Under the pieces are notes generated by a model. The model worked only from the letters and a program-made list of their open reading frames with translations. It ran no database searches and was not told where the DNA came from. This document shows, in pieces, positions 33,801 to 46,249 of a DNA stretch of 64,000 nt. The position numbers and the translations under genes were made by a program. The stretch is from NCBI GenBank assembly GCA_015499995.1, contig JADNRV010000260.1, positions 1-64,000 of the forward strand, read 5' to 3'. Source of the stretch: Flammula alnicola. Taxonomy: Eukaryota; Basidiomycota; Agaricomycetes; Agaricales; Strophariaceae. Positions within the stretch are counted from its first letter, which is position 1. Each line of letters begins with the position of its first letter.

Positions 33801-36344
33801 AAGAGTTTGTTAACATCGGATGGGTACCGGTTTGAGGAGGACCAATGATCGCGGACTTGATGCCCTGCAGGCAAAATGTTTGCGTTAGCTTTGCCTCTCC
33901 TGCCGTAAAGGAACTGGTCAAGGACATAACTGATTTTTTTACCTGGAATAGCACTATACTTAGAGAGATATCAATAATCGCGTTGTCGAGATGCAATGCC
34001 AAGCAGATTAGGGACGTAGCCGAAGAAGTCCGTCACTGTACAGAGAAGTACTTGCATCTTCTCGCGTTCATGGCGGCATTGTGAGCCACGAGATTCCCTC
34101 TTCCACAGCGAAGGCTAGCTGAAAGACTAAATCATCGATCTGCTATCAAAACGGCACCTAAGAAATAGTGATAAGCCTTATCACCGAATATGAAATGCGA
34201 CGGAGCTACCTGCTGCCGATGCACCAGCCGCGATTGACTTGGGTCTTGAAGGAGCTACCCGTAAGCTCATTCTTATAATCCTGAACACTGCAGAGGACGA
34301 ACTTCATATACTCAGAAATCCACGCCTATAAACGTCTCCTTCAAATTGATACAGGGAAACGAATACACTTAGCAAAAAAAATTGAACCACGTCCCCAGGC
34401 CTTCCATCTGAAGGGGCATTACGAGAGTAAGCGAGACGACGAAAAAAAATGACATCAAGGCTACCTCGGCTTCTTGGATTTTGGCACATAGGAATGACGG
34501 TATGTGCTCGAGGTGACCCATCCGCGACACTTTCCCGGCGGCAATGTGTCAGTAGCCTATTTTTCTCTTTCTCTTTCTGGGCTTGCTTCAGGCATCTTTC
34601 AAGCGATCTTCTTCTCGCTCACGTGGGTGAAACTGGCTCACGCCCCAACGTCGGAAGCGGTTTCCTTGGCGGTGCGTGGCCTGTGTTTATGTACACTCTA
34701 AATAAGACAGTTCTGGGTGATCAGCTGCTTACTCTGCGCCACGCTCGAGGTAGGATGCTTACACGGCTACGCCGGATCGAGATCTAACGCTGGGACTTTG
34801 CGAGAGGGGTCTGTGCGTAGGTTAACAGGTGAAGACTTGTCGCTTCTTTTCACGCTTTGCGGTGATGTTGTCAAATCAAGGGCTTCGCTGTGGTCTCCGA
34901 ATTTGCGGACCTAAATATTGTCGACAAGCACCACGGGTGAGAGAGATCTAAGGCATGAGTGCATTAACATACCTAGAGACACGCAATAAATGACGAGACG
35001 AAGACTTCACGTCGCGCCTTGCGTAATGTTCGGACACTGTTATTCCGCGGTTTCGTGATTGTAAAAAACATAGGTTTGGCAATGCAGAGGTTTTAGAAAA
35101 CACTCAGAGGCATGAAAAAATCCCTCAACAGGCCAGTGATTTCGCAGAGAAAATGTTTTCAGAATGACGCGTCGCCGTAGCACTGGTGCCACAGAGTAGC
35201 ATGTACTGAAAATATTAAGTTAAGTGAGTAATCTACGCAGAATAAGGATTACTGACGTTTGATTTTGCTTTACCTGTATCGGCTGTGCCTCGACGTTGAA
35301 TCTGAAGGCTGGTGCGAGTCCTTCAAAATTGCGTTTTTGGCGCGACAGGAATGCAAAAATTTTGCGACGAGTTGTTGGCAAGATTGCAGGCAAGAAATTT
35401 GACCCAGTAATTCTGGTATCGGTCCGCGCCATGTTCTGAGATGCTGTAACAGGAATTAGTTGGCAAAAAGCGATGTGGATTGTGAGAAAGGAGGTTTGTT
35501 GAAGAAAAGGACCCTGACGATGACAAACATCCAAACAAGGCTATCGCGTGCAGACTGCCACCGACATCGTCCAAGCATCTCTTGCCTCTGTCTCACAACC
35601 ATCTCCGGTGCATCCATATCTTTATTCTCTTTCTTGTACTTCTTCTGTACTCCTTTTCGTGGCGGAAGGGCTTGAAGGTCCATTTAGGGTGTGCTCGGCT
35701 CGAAAAAGTGACGGTTTGGGTGGTCCTTGTCGTTGAACGGTGAGAAACATTCCACAAGTCGAAGGATCTTACTGACTGCCGTTGCCTTCCATTGTAGTTC
35801 GAGTCGTACATAGAAACTCGTTTGGCCGTAAGCTGGAGTTTGGACAATCCCTGGGGTTATCGGCTGCAACAAGGGTGCAGGTATCGCGAACTCCACAGGT
35901 AAGTACGGCGCATTCTTCTCTTTTCTTGTCTGGTTTCGGTGGCGTTTGTGGCTCCTAGCGTACGCTGGGCGGTCTTCTTGAGTCTTCTGTGCCATCATGG
36001 CCCAGGTGCGATGAAGGTTGATCGGAAACGTGCCAAAGGCCGCAGGGACAGTTGACGTTGTCGTCGTTACCCCTCTGGGGCAGCACCTTTTGCTACTTGT
36101 CGTTTTGATTTGAAACTTCCCGCGAATGATGTTCACGCTATTAATCGCTCTGTCTGTCTAGTGCTCTCTCCTTGAGGCGTATTTTCCATTTTTCTCTGTG
36201 TAATTCGATTGCACTAGAGTTTGATCGCAAATTCCTTGGATTACCGTTGCCTCGAATTCACATACTTTACGTTTACGAGTGCGTATTTCATTCAGCCTGG
36301 AACAAAGATGCCAACTGATCTGACCGGTTCTAGCCATCTTCTTC
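30879..36344. other. 5.5 kb without a recognisable gene
   Basis: Frames on both strands are all under about 150 codons and none shows a known domain. Near the right end a strong donor CCACAG|GTAAGT at 35899 (+), with an acceptor-like TTGTAG at about 35795, hints at a spliced transcript on the + strand between 35500 and 36000. It could be a small unrecognised gene or a spliced 5' leader for ATG4, which starts at 36345. The 33845-34084 frame has no recognisable feature. No repeats stand out. Confidence 0.4.
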
Positions 36345-39300
36345 ATGTCCAACAAGAACTCACGACACACCCCGTCTCCGTCTCCGTCCACTCCACCACT
36401 GAGTCATGCACCCTCGAAGCTGCCCAGATTTCTCCAGAAGCAAGGCAATCGCGACAGATCAAAGTCAGTAACCGACCCTGGTCCTGGCAGTAGTCCAAGC
36501 ACTAGTAGCATCGCAAGCAGCAGTTCTGCCTCCGCTTCTCCTGAATCCTACCCTCAGGCCGTAACAATCGCCAAACCGAGGAAAACAAGCAAATTTCTCT
36601 CAATAAACAAGGACGAAAAGGCCAGAAAGTCCACCAGTACCCCGCCACTACCCGATAACGCTACCTCTCTGACCAATGGAAACTCATCTATGGAGATGGA
36701 TGAACCCCCTGTAATTGTGGAGCCAGTCACTATACCCAGACCCCGTACTCGCTCCGAACGACCTGCCAGCTCTGCCCCAGAATCTCATCACATCCCTACG
36801 CTCTACTCGTCTGCCTCGTCTACGTCACGCATGGGCGATCTTCCCACCCGACTTTCCGGTTGGTTTTCACACACATTTAGCACCTCCTCTACCGATCTCT
36901 CGTTACCCAGCATACTGGCGCAACAATCTTCTCCCAAGGGCAAAGGCCCTTCTGCCCTTCTGAATGTCGCCAAGCACGGGAAGGACCACCTCGGCAAAGC
37001 GATGCGATATCTACTTGATAGCGACGCGACGCCTGACAAGTGTACAGATCCCATTTGGCTCTTAGGAGTACAGCATCCAGGCTATGAGCCTCCACTTCCG
37101 TCGCTTCCTGACGTTGTTCCCAGCACCACAGGAGGTCGCCACGGTTCTGTCTCGCCACCCTCACTTCGCTCCTCCACGTCCTCCATGGCCTTCAACAGCG
37201 AAGCGTCCCTTTCACAATCACAGTCAAGCTCAAAACACCCACACCCTGCGGCCAACTGGCCTCCAGTTTTTTATATCGACTTCACATCGCGCATCTGGCT
37301 TACTTATCGATCACATTTCCCTACGCCCATCCGAGACGGGCGATTGGCTGATCTCTGTGGAGAAAACTTGGACACCATGGTTGCGAACAGTCCGACCACT
37401 GTCCGACCGCGTCCGTGGAACTGGGGTGGCGAGAAGACGTGGTCGAGTGATTCTGGGTGGGGCTGCATGCTGCGAACCGGGCAGAGCTTGCTTGCCAATG
37501 CTCTTATTACGATGCACCTTGGCCGAGGTAGCCAACGCCCCTTTCTACTACCAGTTTTTTCTTGTGATCTGACGCCATTTTGCTTTTTTATTATTAGATT
37601 GGCGACGACCTCCTTATCCAGTTCAAACTGCAGATTATGCCACATACGTGCAGATACTCACATGGTTCCTCGATACGCCTGCACCAGAGGCACCGTTTAG
37701 CGTTCATCGCATGGCTCTGGCCGGGAAGGAATTAGGAACTGACGTGGGACAGTGGTTTGGACCTAGCGTAGCTGCCGGCGCGATCAAGTACGTTCTATCC
37801 GTATTATTGTATTGCTGCTCTCATTCGTCTAATTTTTCTCGTCATATCAGAACACTCGTCCATTCGTTTCCTGATTGTGGTCTTGCTGTATCTGTTGCGA
37901 CAGACAGCACCTTATATCAGACTCAGGTTTACGCAGCTTCGCATGGAGATGGAAGTCGTTCCCCTCGTCGTCGACATACAACGACGTGGGGCGATCGGCC
38001 CGTCCTTCTTCTGTTAGGAATTCGGTTAGGAATCGAAGGAGTCAATCCTATTTATTATGATACCATCAAGGTAAAGTGGTATCCACCCGGACGACGTAAT
38101 CCTCGTTACTGACGTCACACGAAATTTTCAGCTTCTGTATACATTCCCTCAGTCCGTTGGCATTGCAGGCGGCCGTCCTAGTTCATCATATTATTTCCTC
38201 GGCTCACAAGCCGACAATCTCTTCTATCTCGATCCTCACAATCCACGACCAGCGATTCCTCTCCATCCTCCTCCTGGATCCGAAGATTCCGATAACCGCG
38301 ACCGCGAGCCTACTCCTGAATCGGATCGGGATGTGCATCGATCCAGACAACAGCCACCTAGAGCCTCAACTCCTAATACCCAACACAACCTCAACAATCG
38401 CGCGCCGACATCGCCTTCATCTATCAAGACAGGATCCTCCAACTTCTCCTACCATGCCCCTATGTCTCCATCTCCGCTCCAACACCAGTTCTCGAATTCT
38501 TCAGCGGATTCATCCTCCAATTACACGGATTCACGATCACCGCCACCTTCCTATCAGCAGCATGGACAGCACAGACAGCATCATGGTCGGTGGCGTTCTG
38601 CTTCTGCCAGCCAGCCTGGATCTCCTGGCTTGTCTTCGTCTGAGATGGACCATCGAGAGCTGATGACGTTTGGAGCAGGTAGCGACAATATCGGCGGCAG
38701 CAATAACGGAGGACTTGATCCGGTGCAGCAGCACTATTGTACAGCATATAGTGCGGCGGACCTCAAGACTTTCCACTGCGAGCGGGTGCGCAAGATGCCC
38801 ATGAGCGGCTTGGATCCCAGTATGCTCATTGGATTCTTGTGTCGGGATGAGGCGGACTGGTGGGACTTTAGGAAGAGGGTCAGCGACGTAAGCAATTCAG
38901 ATTTCCCAAATTTTTATTCATCTAAGCTAAGTGTTGTGTTACAGCTTCCTAAGACGATATTTTCTATTCAAGAGGAACAGCCGACGTGGCCTTCCGACTC
39001 GGACGACAACATGGGCCTCGAGTCAATTTCAGAACCGGATGATATGGACTTGGACGAAGAGGGCGTAGAAGTCGAAGGAGACGGTGATGGAGACCAGTTC
39101 TTCGACACAAGGTCTCGCTCTGCGTCGCCTTCGAGTGCTAGTGCTACTAGCAACCGCCAGAGGCACGACCGAAGCAAGAGCGAGGAGATCGATACCGAGG
39201 AGGATTCTGTTGATCCCGTAACACCTGGGCCGAACTCAAGATTCGATATCGTGGAGCCCTTGCGTGCCAAAGGCGGCAGCGACGACGATGAAGACAAAGA

Positions 39301-39778
39301 GCTCGATTTCAATCCAGAGGATGGCGAGGGGTTCGGTGACGATGATATCGAGGACGACTGGGTCGACCCTTCTGTGCCTACACCCACCGGACCTCCTCAA
39401 TTCCAACAACCCCTACATGTTCCAGCGAAGGATCCCTCGCCGTCGCCTCCTTCCTCTTCCAACGTGCCGCCTTTGGCCAAGAGTAAATCGTCGTCGTCTT
39501 CATCAAAACACGCTGGTAACGGCACTGGGAAGTCGAAGAAGAGCAAGAAGCAGATCCCGGTTCCGGTTCCTTCCGTCAGACTTCCTGCTCAGCCCCAACA
39601 GCAAGAGCACTATCCTTTCCCAGTTACTCCTGCTGATGACCCATCGTCATCCCCCCATGAACGGATGCGGAATTCTTCAACTAAAGGACCGGGTGGGAAG
39701 CGCATGCACACTGCTCGTGCAAGAGATGGAGGGAGGACCCAGAGCGGTGGTGTGAAAGGCATTCTGACTGATGATTGA
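36345..39778 (+). CDS. ATG4: Autophagy cysteine protease ATG4
   Basis: Five exons, 36345-37527, 37598-37787, 37851-38070, 38132-38887 and 38945-39778, encode 1060 residues. ATG4 is a C54-family peptidase that trims the C-terminus of ATG8 and later frees it from phosphatidylethanolamine during autophagosome formation. Seen here: the catalytic Cys block [20 protein letters not shown] (Cys about residue 374), [44 protein letters not shown], and the Asp-His pair in DPHNPRP (about 565 and 567). After a Ser/Pro/Gln-rich insertion the fold ends at [20 protein letters not shown] and [14 protein letters not shown]. Yeast and animal ATG4 have about 400-500 residues. The ~260-residue Ser-rich N-terminus, the insertion and an acidic/Ser C-terminal tail make this one twice as long, and they look disordered. 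Confidence 0.93.
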
Positions 39779-40538
39779 CGTAGTTGCTGATCGATCGTGG
39801 ATATGTCTGTCGGTCTTTGGACGTCGCGGGGGGGGGGTCGAAGTCGGCGAACGCCTCCTGTGTACTGTGCTTTCTCATTTGATATACATATTGGCTTATC
39901 GCCTCTTCTTTGCTGACTCGTTCCTTTGTAAAGTGTACAGTCACACTGACTACTTTTCACCTTGAATTTGCGCATTTTCATCCGTATCCCTTGATCTCTG
40001 TACTTTTTATGGTTTCGAACCCGGTACATCATGTATGGATTCCTTCAACGCGACTGTACATATTTCCATAGACTTGTCTATCAATCTCTTGTCTTTTCAC
40101 GCCCGATGCCGACTGTTCTGCCGATGGCATTGTAACCATTCGCTCGGTCATGTCGTCTAGCGCATTGTCTATTATTGTGTAATATCAAGACTTTCTTGCT
40201 GCAGTCGAATTCCGGAGAGCTATCCAGGATTGTGCCATAATTGATGGGGTGAGCACATTTCGAATGCCGCCTGGGACCATAGCTGCGATGAAGTTGGCGG
40301 TCGTGGGATTTTTGATCAAAACATTGAAAACGAACTCAAACCACAACCGTCGAGCTATATTTGTCGAGGATGCTGAGGCGTCAATGTCTTGCGCCATATT
40401 CCTCGCAAAGTGCGCAACATCGCATCGTATCTGGGTAGTCTTCCGATAAGCTTTGTTATAAAGCTTCTGAGGACTCGTATCTTATTTCAACCATCTGAGC
40501 ATCGTCCATCCACCGGTACCTTGTTGCGTTGACCTTCG
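39779..40538. other. Intergenic between ATG4 and the monooxygenase
   Basis: A G-run of nine at about 39829-39837 follows the ATG4 stop. The short opposing frames at 40185-40449 have no recognisable features. Otherwise this is likely the ATG4 3' UTR and the promoter of the next gene. Confidence 0.5.
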
Positions 40539-43015
40539 ATGATGAAGGTTTCCAGCCTCCTTTTTCTCGTCATTACGCCAGTTCTCGCCGGCTTTTCAGA
40601 CCAGACTCCCCTTGCGTATGAATCCTTAGCCAATGGGGGATCTCCTGACTATTACCAGTTCAAAAGGCCGATTCGCAGAGTCGCCATCATTGGAGCTGGT
40701 GTTGGGTAAGTAGATTGTATCATCACTTCCGACGAGCGTTCTTCTTTACGGTTTCTGACCCGTGGTTTGCATATAGGGGGTTAATTGCCTATCGCGAGTT
40801 GACTGAAGCAGGCTTCGAGGCTCATGTTTACGAGCGCGACAATGTACCCGGTGGCAATTGGCACTACTCTGACGAAACTCCCATTGATACATCAATTCCC
40901 AGTCCCGACATTGCAGTTGGCGACTACACTCCTTCTCTGCCTCCTAAAGACGTCAGGTTCCCATACGTAGAAGAATACCACGGCGCAGCGGAAATCGATT
41001 ATCGCAAAAGGGCCCATCGTGCTCCCAAGCCGATCTGGGATTCTTTGACCTCCAATGCACCAGCGGTAGGTAACGTAATTATTCCATAAACTCTTGGATT
41101 TTTCTCATTTCTGCTCCACCTCACAGCCTATTCAACAAATTAGGCAGATTCCATGGCCTGTAGGTACTCCGTGGGGTAAGTATCTATCACGCTCCTTATC
41201 CCTCCGCCGTTAACGTCGCGCCAGCACTTCCCAATCGCAGGTTGCAGGGTTACATACGTGCGTTCGCCTCCTACCACGGCGCCAATAGTAACGACGACAA
41301 CCCCAACGTATCGTACAACACACGTGTTGAGCTGGCTCAGAAACGGTTCGACAAAGACGGCGATGAGAATGGTTGGACTCTCACTCTGAAAAACTTGGTC
41401 AGCACTGGTCGCAATACCTTGAGGGCAACGTGGACGAAAGAGGTATGTCGTTCGATTCGGCGATTCAGCTCAATGATAGCTCAGTTGCTTAATATTTATT
41501 CGTCAAGGATTTCGATGCTATTATCGTCGCGACTGGCCGTTACAATGCCCCTTATATTCCCGACATTGATGGGTTGAAAGATTGGGCGGACCGATTCCCG
41601 GGTCACATCATTCATTCTCGCCAATACCGTCGCCCAGAAATCTTCGCAAACCAAACGATACTGATTATCGGGGCAGCTGTGCGTCCTAGTTCGCGAGTTT
41701 TAGTCATATACCTAACGATTGTCATAGACGAGTGGGGGTGAGATATCTCGGGATATTAACAAGCACGTTAAGAAAGTGTATCAATCTATCAGAGTGAGTA
41801 CTTCCGCGAGATCTTCAAAAGGCATCCAGACTGAGCATGCTTGAATTCCTTAGCCAGACAGATGTAAGCCTGGCAACGCTACCCCCATTGGATACTAACT
41901 GAATATGCTTCATAGCTCCTATCCCCCAGCGTCCTCAGGGTGACTTCTTGAACCGAATTCCTAAGAATGTTACCGTCGTCCCCGAAATCAAGCGATTCCT
42001 TCCTATCAGCTCAGAGTTCAACCAAGGGCGCGTAGAGCTTGTCAACGGTACTGTACGTCGAGCGTAATATCCATCATTCTCTATGCCAATTGACATTTCT
42101 CGCATCATAGATTATAAGTGGAATAGATCGCATCTTATTTGCGACAGGATTCAGATATACGTACCCATTCTTGCCGCAGTACCACAACTCGTCGCTGGGA
42201 GCCAACGACACAGCACCTGCAGACGGCATCCAGCCAATCGTTACAGACGGAACTCACCTGCGTTCACTTTACCTAGATGCCTTCTATATCCCAGATCCCA
42301 CTCTGACCTTCATCAATGGTATGTGCTCTCCGGTTGTCTCGTTTACCATTTACTGACATTCGGCCGACCTTAGCTAATTTTGGCATGCAATCGTTCACCT
42401 ACAGCGAATTTATTTCGTTGGCTATCGCCAAAATCTGGTCCGGCACGGCTGATTTCCCTTCCACCCAGGAGCTCTGGCGCCGTTATGACAAGCTACACAA
42501 AGAACGCAAGGGGTACGGTAGACATTTCCAATGGTTGGGCGCCATCAAGACTCACGGTGAGTAGTTCCCAAGTCCGAACAATTATCGCGCTAAATATATA
42601 CGTGAATGTCTAGAGAATCTTCGATTCTTCCAAGGGTGGTTGAATGATGCGGCAGTAAAGTATGGAGGCAAACAGGTATATTCACATAACTTCGATTTGT
42701 GCCTTCCTTTCTGAACGGTCTTCTTTCTCCGTTAGATCGATGGCCTCTCTAAAGAGTAAGCTCAAATCCTACAACATCTGTCTCTCGCTGAGGCGTTGCT
42801 AACACTTTTGGATCAGTCAAGCCCAGATCAGTGCCTTGTGGGCCCAGGCCCGTTTCGGCACTGCCTCCTTCTTCGTGAACTCAGTCGACAGCAAGTCCCT
42901 CTCTACTAGTACCCTTGGCATCGACAATGAAGTCCTGGGACAAATTGCACAGAATCTGACCATAGATGGATCCGAACCCTGGGTACAAGATCTTGTCTAC
43001 AATGACTACTGGTAA
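40539..43015 (+). CDS. Flavin-containing monooxygenase with signal sequence
   Basis: Thirteen exons: 40539-40705, 40777-41065, 41127-41175, 41225-41442, 41508-41678, 41728-41793, 41854-41863, 41916-42052, 42111-42318, 42374-42556, 42614-42675, 42736-42755, 42817-43015; 592 residues, every junction in frame. It should oxygenate a small nucleophilic substrate using FAD and NADPH; the substrate is unknown. Seen: FAD-binding VAIIGAGVGGLIAYREL then HVYERDNVPGGNWHY; the FMO fingerprint FPGHIIHSRQY; the NADPH site ILIIGAATSGGEIS; and RILFATGFRYTYPF. The N-terminus MMKVSSLLFLVITPVLAGFS is a signal peptide or anchor, so the protein probably enters the secretory pathway, as many Agaricomycete homologs do. 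Exon 7 is only 10 nt. It converges with the kinase gene (323 bp between stops). Confidence 0.87.
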
Positions 43016-43337
43016 TCAACTTCGTGATACATTCAAATATTTTCTTTCTTTCATCTACTGTACTGTGCTTAACAATTACGACGTTATGTACGATATGGTG
43101 TGTTAGGTGTTGCAATCGAAAGCAAAGCGACGTGTTACAAAAAAGCGAAGGAATAAATGCCCATCTGAAACGGCCCTCTCGAAGCCAAACAGTGCCGTCA
43201 AGGAGTCCGGATGATTAAAATGTCTGAAATATCGTTAAATTATAAACTTGTGCCCTCGAGTCAAGGGCGACCGCTGGGAGTAGTCCGTGTTGTATGATAT
43301 AGTCATAATGGGTCATAAAAGAAGGCGAGATATCTAA

Positions 43338-45558
43338 TCATTGCGGTTGATTTGCTCTTGAGACGCAAATCGCCTCCAGCTGGGTCCTGACTTGTGTCAT
43401 ATGTGGGCGCTCGACAGGAGTAAAGCGCCAGCAGGAGTCTAGGAGGGCCCGAACTCTGGAGTCGAACATGAGCAAAGCCACATCTGCAGTACCTGATGGT
43501 TTTTTGCCGTTATGCATATCCTTCAACACCTGGGCGTCCCGAGTAAGATGTGGATATGGGATATGGCTCGTGAGAAGCTTCCATAAATAACGGAGATTAG
43601 TATGGGGATATTCGCGTGGGTTACACGTTGAAAGAACTCGCCTCAAATGCGGTACAGCCGAAGGACCACACATCAGAGCTGAGCGTGGCGGGTTCATCAT
43701 CGTTCGAGAGCTCGGGTGCTTGCCATCTCAATGGACCCACATTTGGATCAGAGAGGGTTAATCCTGCTGGCCGCCCCAGATCTTCCACAACCTGAGAAAG
43801 CCCAAAATCGCAAAGGGCAGCCCGACCACCGTCGGTGATGAGAACATTATTCTGCTTTGAGTTTAGCCGTGACCAAGGGACTACAGCCGGAAGATTCCGA
43901 AACACCAACTCCCCCTGCCTCATACCATCAGCGTCCCAATTAGGACGAGCTCCGTACGCTGCATTATAGGCAGGTGTCACCTAATTAGGACATTTCTGCT
44001 CGTGTAAATATTGGCAGTTGAGTACGATGTTCAAGTAATACCATTTTCCTACCACCTCATTGTAATCACGCTTTGGTATTCGGTATTGGACATCTATTTT
44101 TTGTAATCTTCATGTCTAAGCTCTTGAGTTTTGGTAAGTCCGCAGCATATGGGACCACCTACCAGGTTCTTGATAGTGACGATATCTAGGCCATACAACA
44201 GGCCATTGACAACAATCATTTTGATGATGGTGGTGAGGAAGAGGTCAAGGAGGCGGACAATACTTGGTGTTCACGCAAACGAGCCATCTCGATTGAATCA
44301 TCGTCATCGTCAATAGCCACGTCACCCAAAGGGCCAAAATTTAAAAGAAGCACCCGGATTCTTAAGGCATCAACATTACCATGTACTATCAACTATTATA
44401 CACGACTTATGCATGACAATTTGACGACAGTATGTTATCTACATTACTGACGATGCCTCGATTGAGAGCTCCTGCCTAATCTGTTTGACGCCGGAGCTCG
44501 TCCTAATTGGGACGCTGATGGGTATGAGGCAGGGGGAGTTGGTGTTTCGGTATCTTCCGGCTGTAGTCCCTTGGCCGTGACCATGAATGAATAGAGAGAA
44601 TTTATTCGTACCCCTTTTAGATCGGCGTGAACGATGGGGGGCTTATGCGTATGTAAATACTCCAGCCCAAGAGCAATGTCAAGAATCTGAAGAATATTCA
44701 AGTCAGGTAAATACTCGACGATAACATTAACTGCCTTACCAGCTGAAGTCTGTCGGCATTTTGATTCTTGTGCGCTAGATATTCCGCTGCACTTCCATTA
44801 TGGTACCATTGCATCACCATCGCTGGTCTGCCAGCCATGTGGTAGGAAGTACCAAAGAGTTTGACCACGTTCGGGTGCTCGAGGCGATGCCATACGTATA
44901 CCTCGCGATTTAATTTCTACCGCAGAGGTCAGTAAAAGGCATTCGACGTGCATTAAATAAATAAAAAGAAATTTACTTTTCGTGCACGAACCCCGTCCTG
45001 GTCTTTCGACGCTAAGACACGAAGTAGCTTGATAGCTACCTTTAGATTGAACACGAATATAACGGATAAGTTAACGAATGTGTGGTAAGGTAGTTCACTT
45101 ACTGTGATCTTCTCCCCTACTCCGGCATCATCGACTGCGCGATGCCACTCTCCCATATAGATATCCGATAATCCACCTTGCGCTACGGCATAACGAGATG
45201 TTGTGGTCACACTTCTGGTCAGATCTACAACTCCAGCAATGGGAGAGGTGACCGACGCCGGTGTTTCAGGGGAGTCGGATTGGGGTGTGATCTCTTCTGC
45301 AGTATTAGCCGTAGCCGAAGCTGGAATCGATACCTGGAGCCGCATTTGGGGAGCAGAGCGCCTGGGCGCTACCCGCGAGTGGAAAACGCCTGAGTAGGGG
45401 CTTACTATCCCATCCACTGTACGAGTATCGTCAGGTTCTCGCAAATCCATTATCGTCCTTGACCGGCGTAATATTTGATGGAACGGGAGGAGAGGGAGGA
45501 GGTATCCCTCATTTCCATCCTCTTCAGCTTCATCCCGAAGATAAAGGTCGGAGTCCAT
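43338..45558 (-). CDS. Tyrosine-kinase-like (TKL) protein kinase with a MITE in an intron
   Basis: Six exons on the minus strand: 45103-45558, 44977-45039, 44740-44916, 44612-44686, 43642-43851 and 43338-43577, 406 residues, all in frame. Kinase motifs: QGGLSDIYMGEW (loop), VAIKLL (Lys), HADLKG|NNVLI (catalytic loop split by intron 4), DFGLS, WQAPEL, SSDVWSFGC, and ERPHMTQV near the end. The Ser/Thr-rich N-terminal ~110 residues look disordered. This TKL type is expanded in Agaricomycetes; substrates are unknown. Intron 4 (43852-44611) is 760 nt because a 700-bp MITE plus its 8-bp duplication sits in what was a 52-nt intron. Intron 5 appears to use a GC donor (GCGAGT). An in-frame upstream ATG at 45666 is an alternative start. 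Confidence 0.8.
43874..44573 (+). mobile_element. hAT-type MITE, copy 1 (700 bp, in a kinase intron)
   Basis: The terminal inverted repeats begin CAAGGGACTACAGCCGGAAG on each side and extend about 80 bp to AGGACGAGCTCCG. The 8-bp target duplication GCCGTGAC is perfect (43866-43873 and 44574-44581). TIR start and 8-bp duplication fit the hAT superfamily. The interior holds an ATG frame (44112-44450) of 113 codons including one TAG (44187), acidic then basic (EEEVKEADN, KRAISIESSSSS). It may be the residual N-terminus of the parent transposase. Two more copies lie at 58165 and 58272, almost identical. Confidence 0.9.
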
Positions 45559-46249
45559 GGTATGAAAGAATAAAAGGAGACTTCGGAGGGGATTGCGAAA
45601 TTTGAGGGACGGCCAAGCTGCTCCTTGAGCTTGGTGCTCAGACCAAGGCAGGGTGCGACGCCTCAAAATAAACCAGCCCTATCTCTTCCCACATGCTGGT
45701 CCCTGAGAGGGGCGTGACGACGTCTCCATACACAGCCCACATACATAGCGGCCTCAGCCGCCGTCTGCGCGGGTGGATACTAGTTTCATCCTGTCAAATA
45801 TGCCAAAGCCGACGTCAACGGATCCGCGTATCTGAACTGGGTCCCGCCTTCAAGATGGTCAGAAAATTAGAATCTCTGGGCGCTAACTTGAAGAGCAAAA
45901 TTTGCCAAGTATTTTCGTCGACTTCGGCGGTCGTTACAGAAGATGTCTGATATCTCCACATCGTAGGGGTCTAGCGTTGAGACGACGTATTGTTTAAATA
46001 TACCAGTATACTTATCTTTTGTCAAGCAGTGCTTCTGAACAGAACGCGCAATTCTCAAGCGCAGTGAAACGTGAGAGTATGTCTTGGACATTCGGAGGAA
46101 GAAGTTCCTATTCTGGCGGCACCACTTGACCTCGTTAGTTGGGTCATATGCTTGGAAACCCACGCGCAGTCAATTATGTAAACGACAAGGCTAAAATTAT
46201 ACGTGCTGTACATATTCCGACTTATGATACTATGATATGGGCGCCGACT
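45559..46249. other. Intergenic upstream of the kinase
   Basis: Divergent promoter region and short frames without domain features. Nothing else was recognised. Confidence 0.45.

Noticed and set aside
38157..38663. 168-codon + frame overlapping ATG4 exon 4
   Set aside because: It is a shadow of the ATG4 coding sequence in another frame; ATG4 motifs [10 protein letters not shown] and DPHNPRP fix the true frame.
43621..43980. Frame fusing MITE terminal repeat to kinase residues (GMRQGELVFRNLPAVVP then NNVLITD)
   Set aside because: It arises by reading through the MITE end and the intron; splice sites and the target duplication show the true structure.
44131..44316. 61-codon frame (start MVSPQHMG) present identically at three places
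   Set aside because: It is a frame inside the MITE repeated with each copy; a different frame of the same interval better resembles a transposase remnant.
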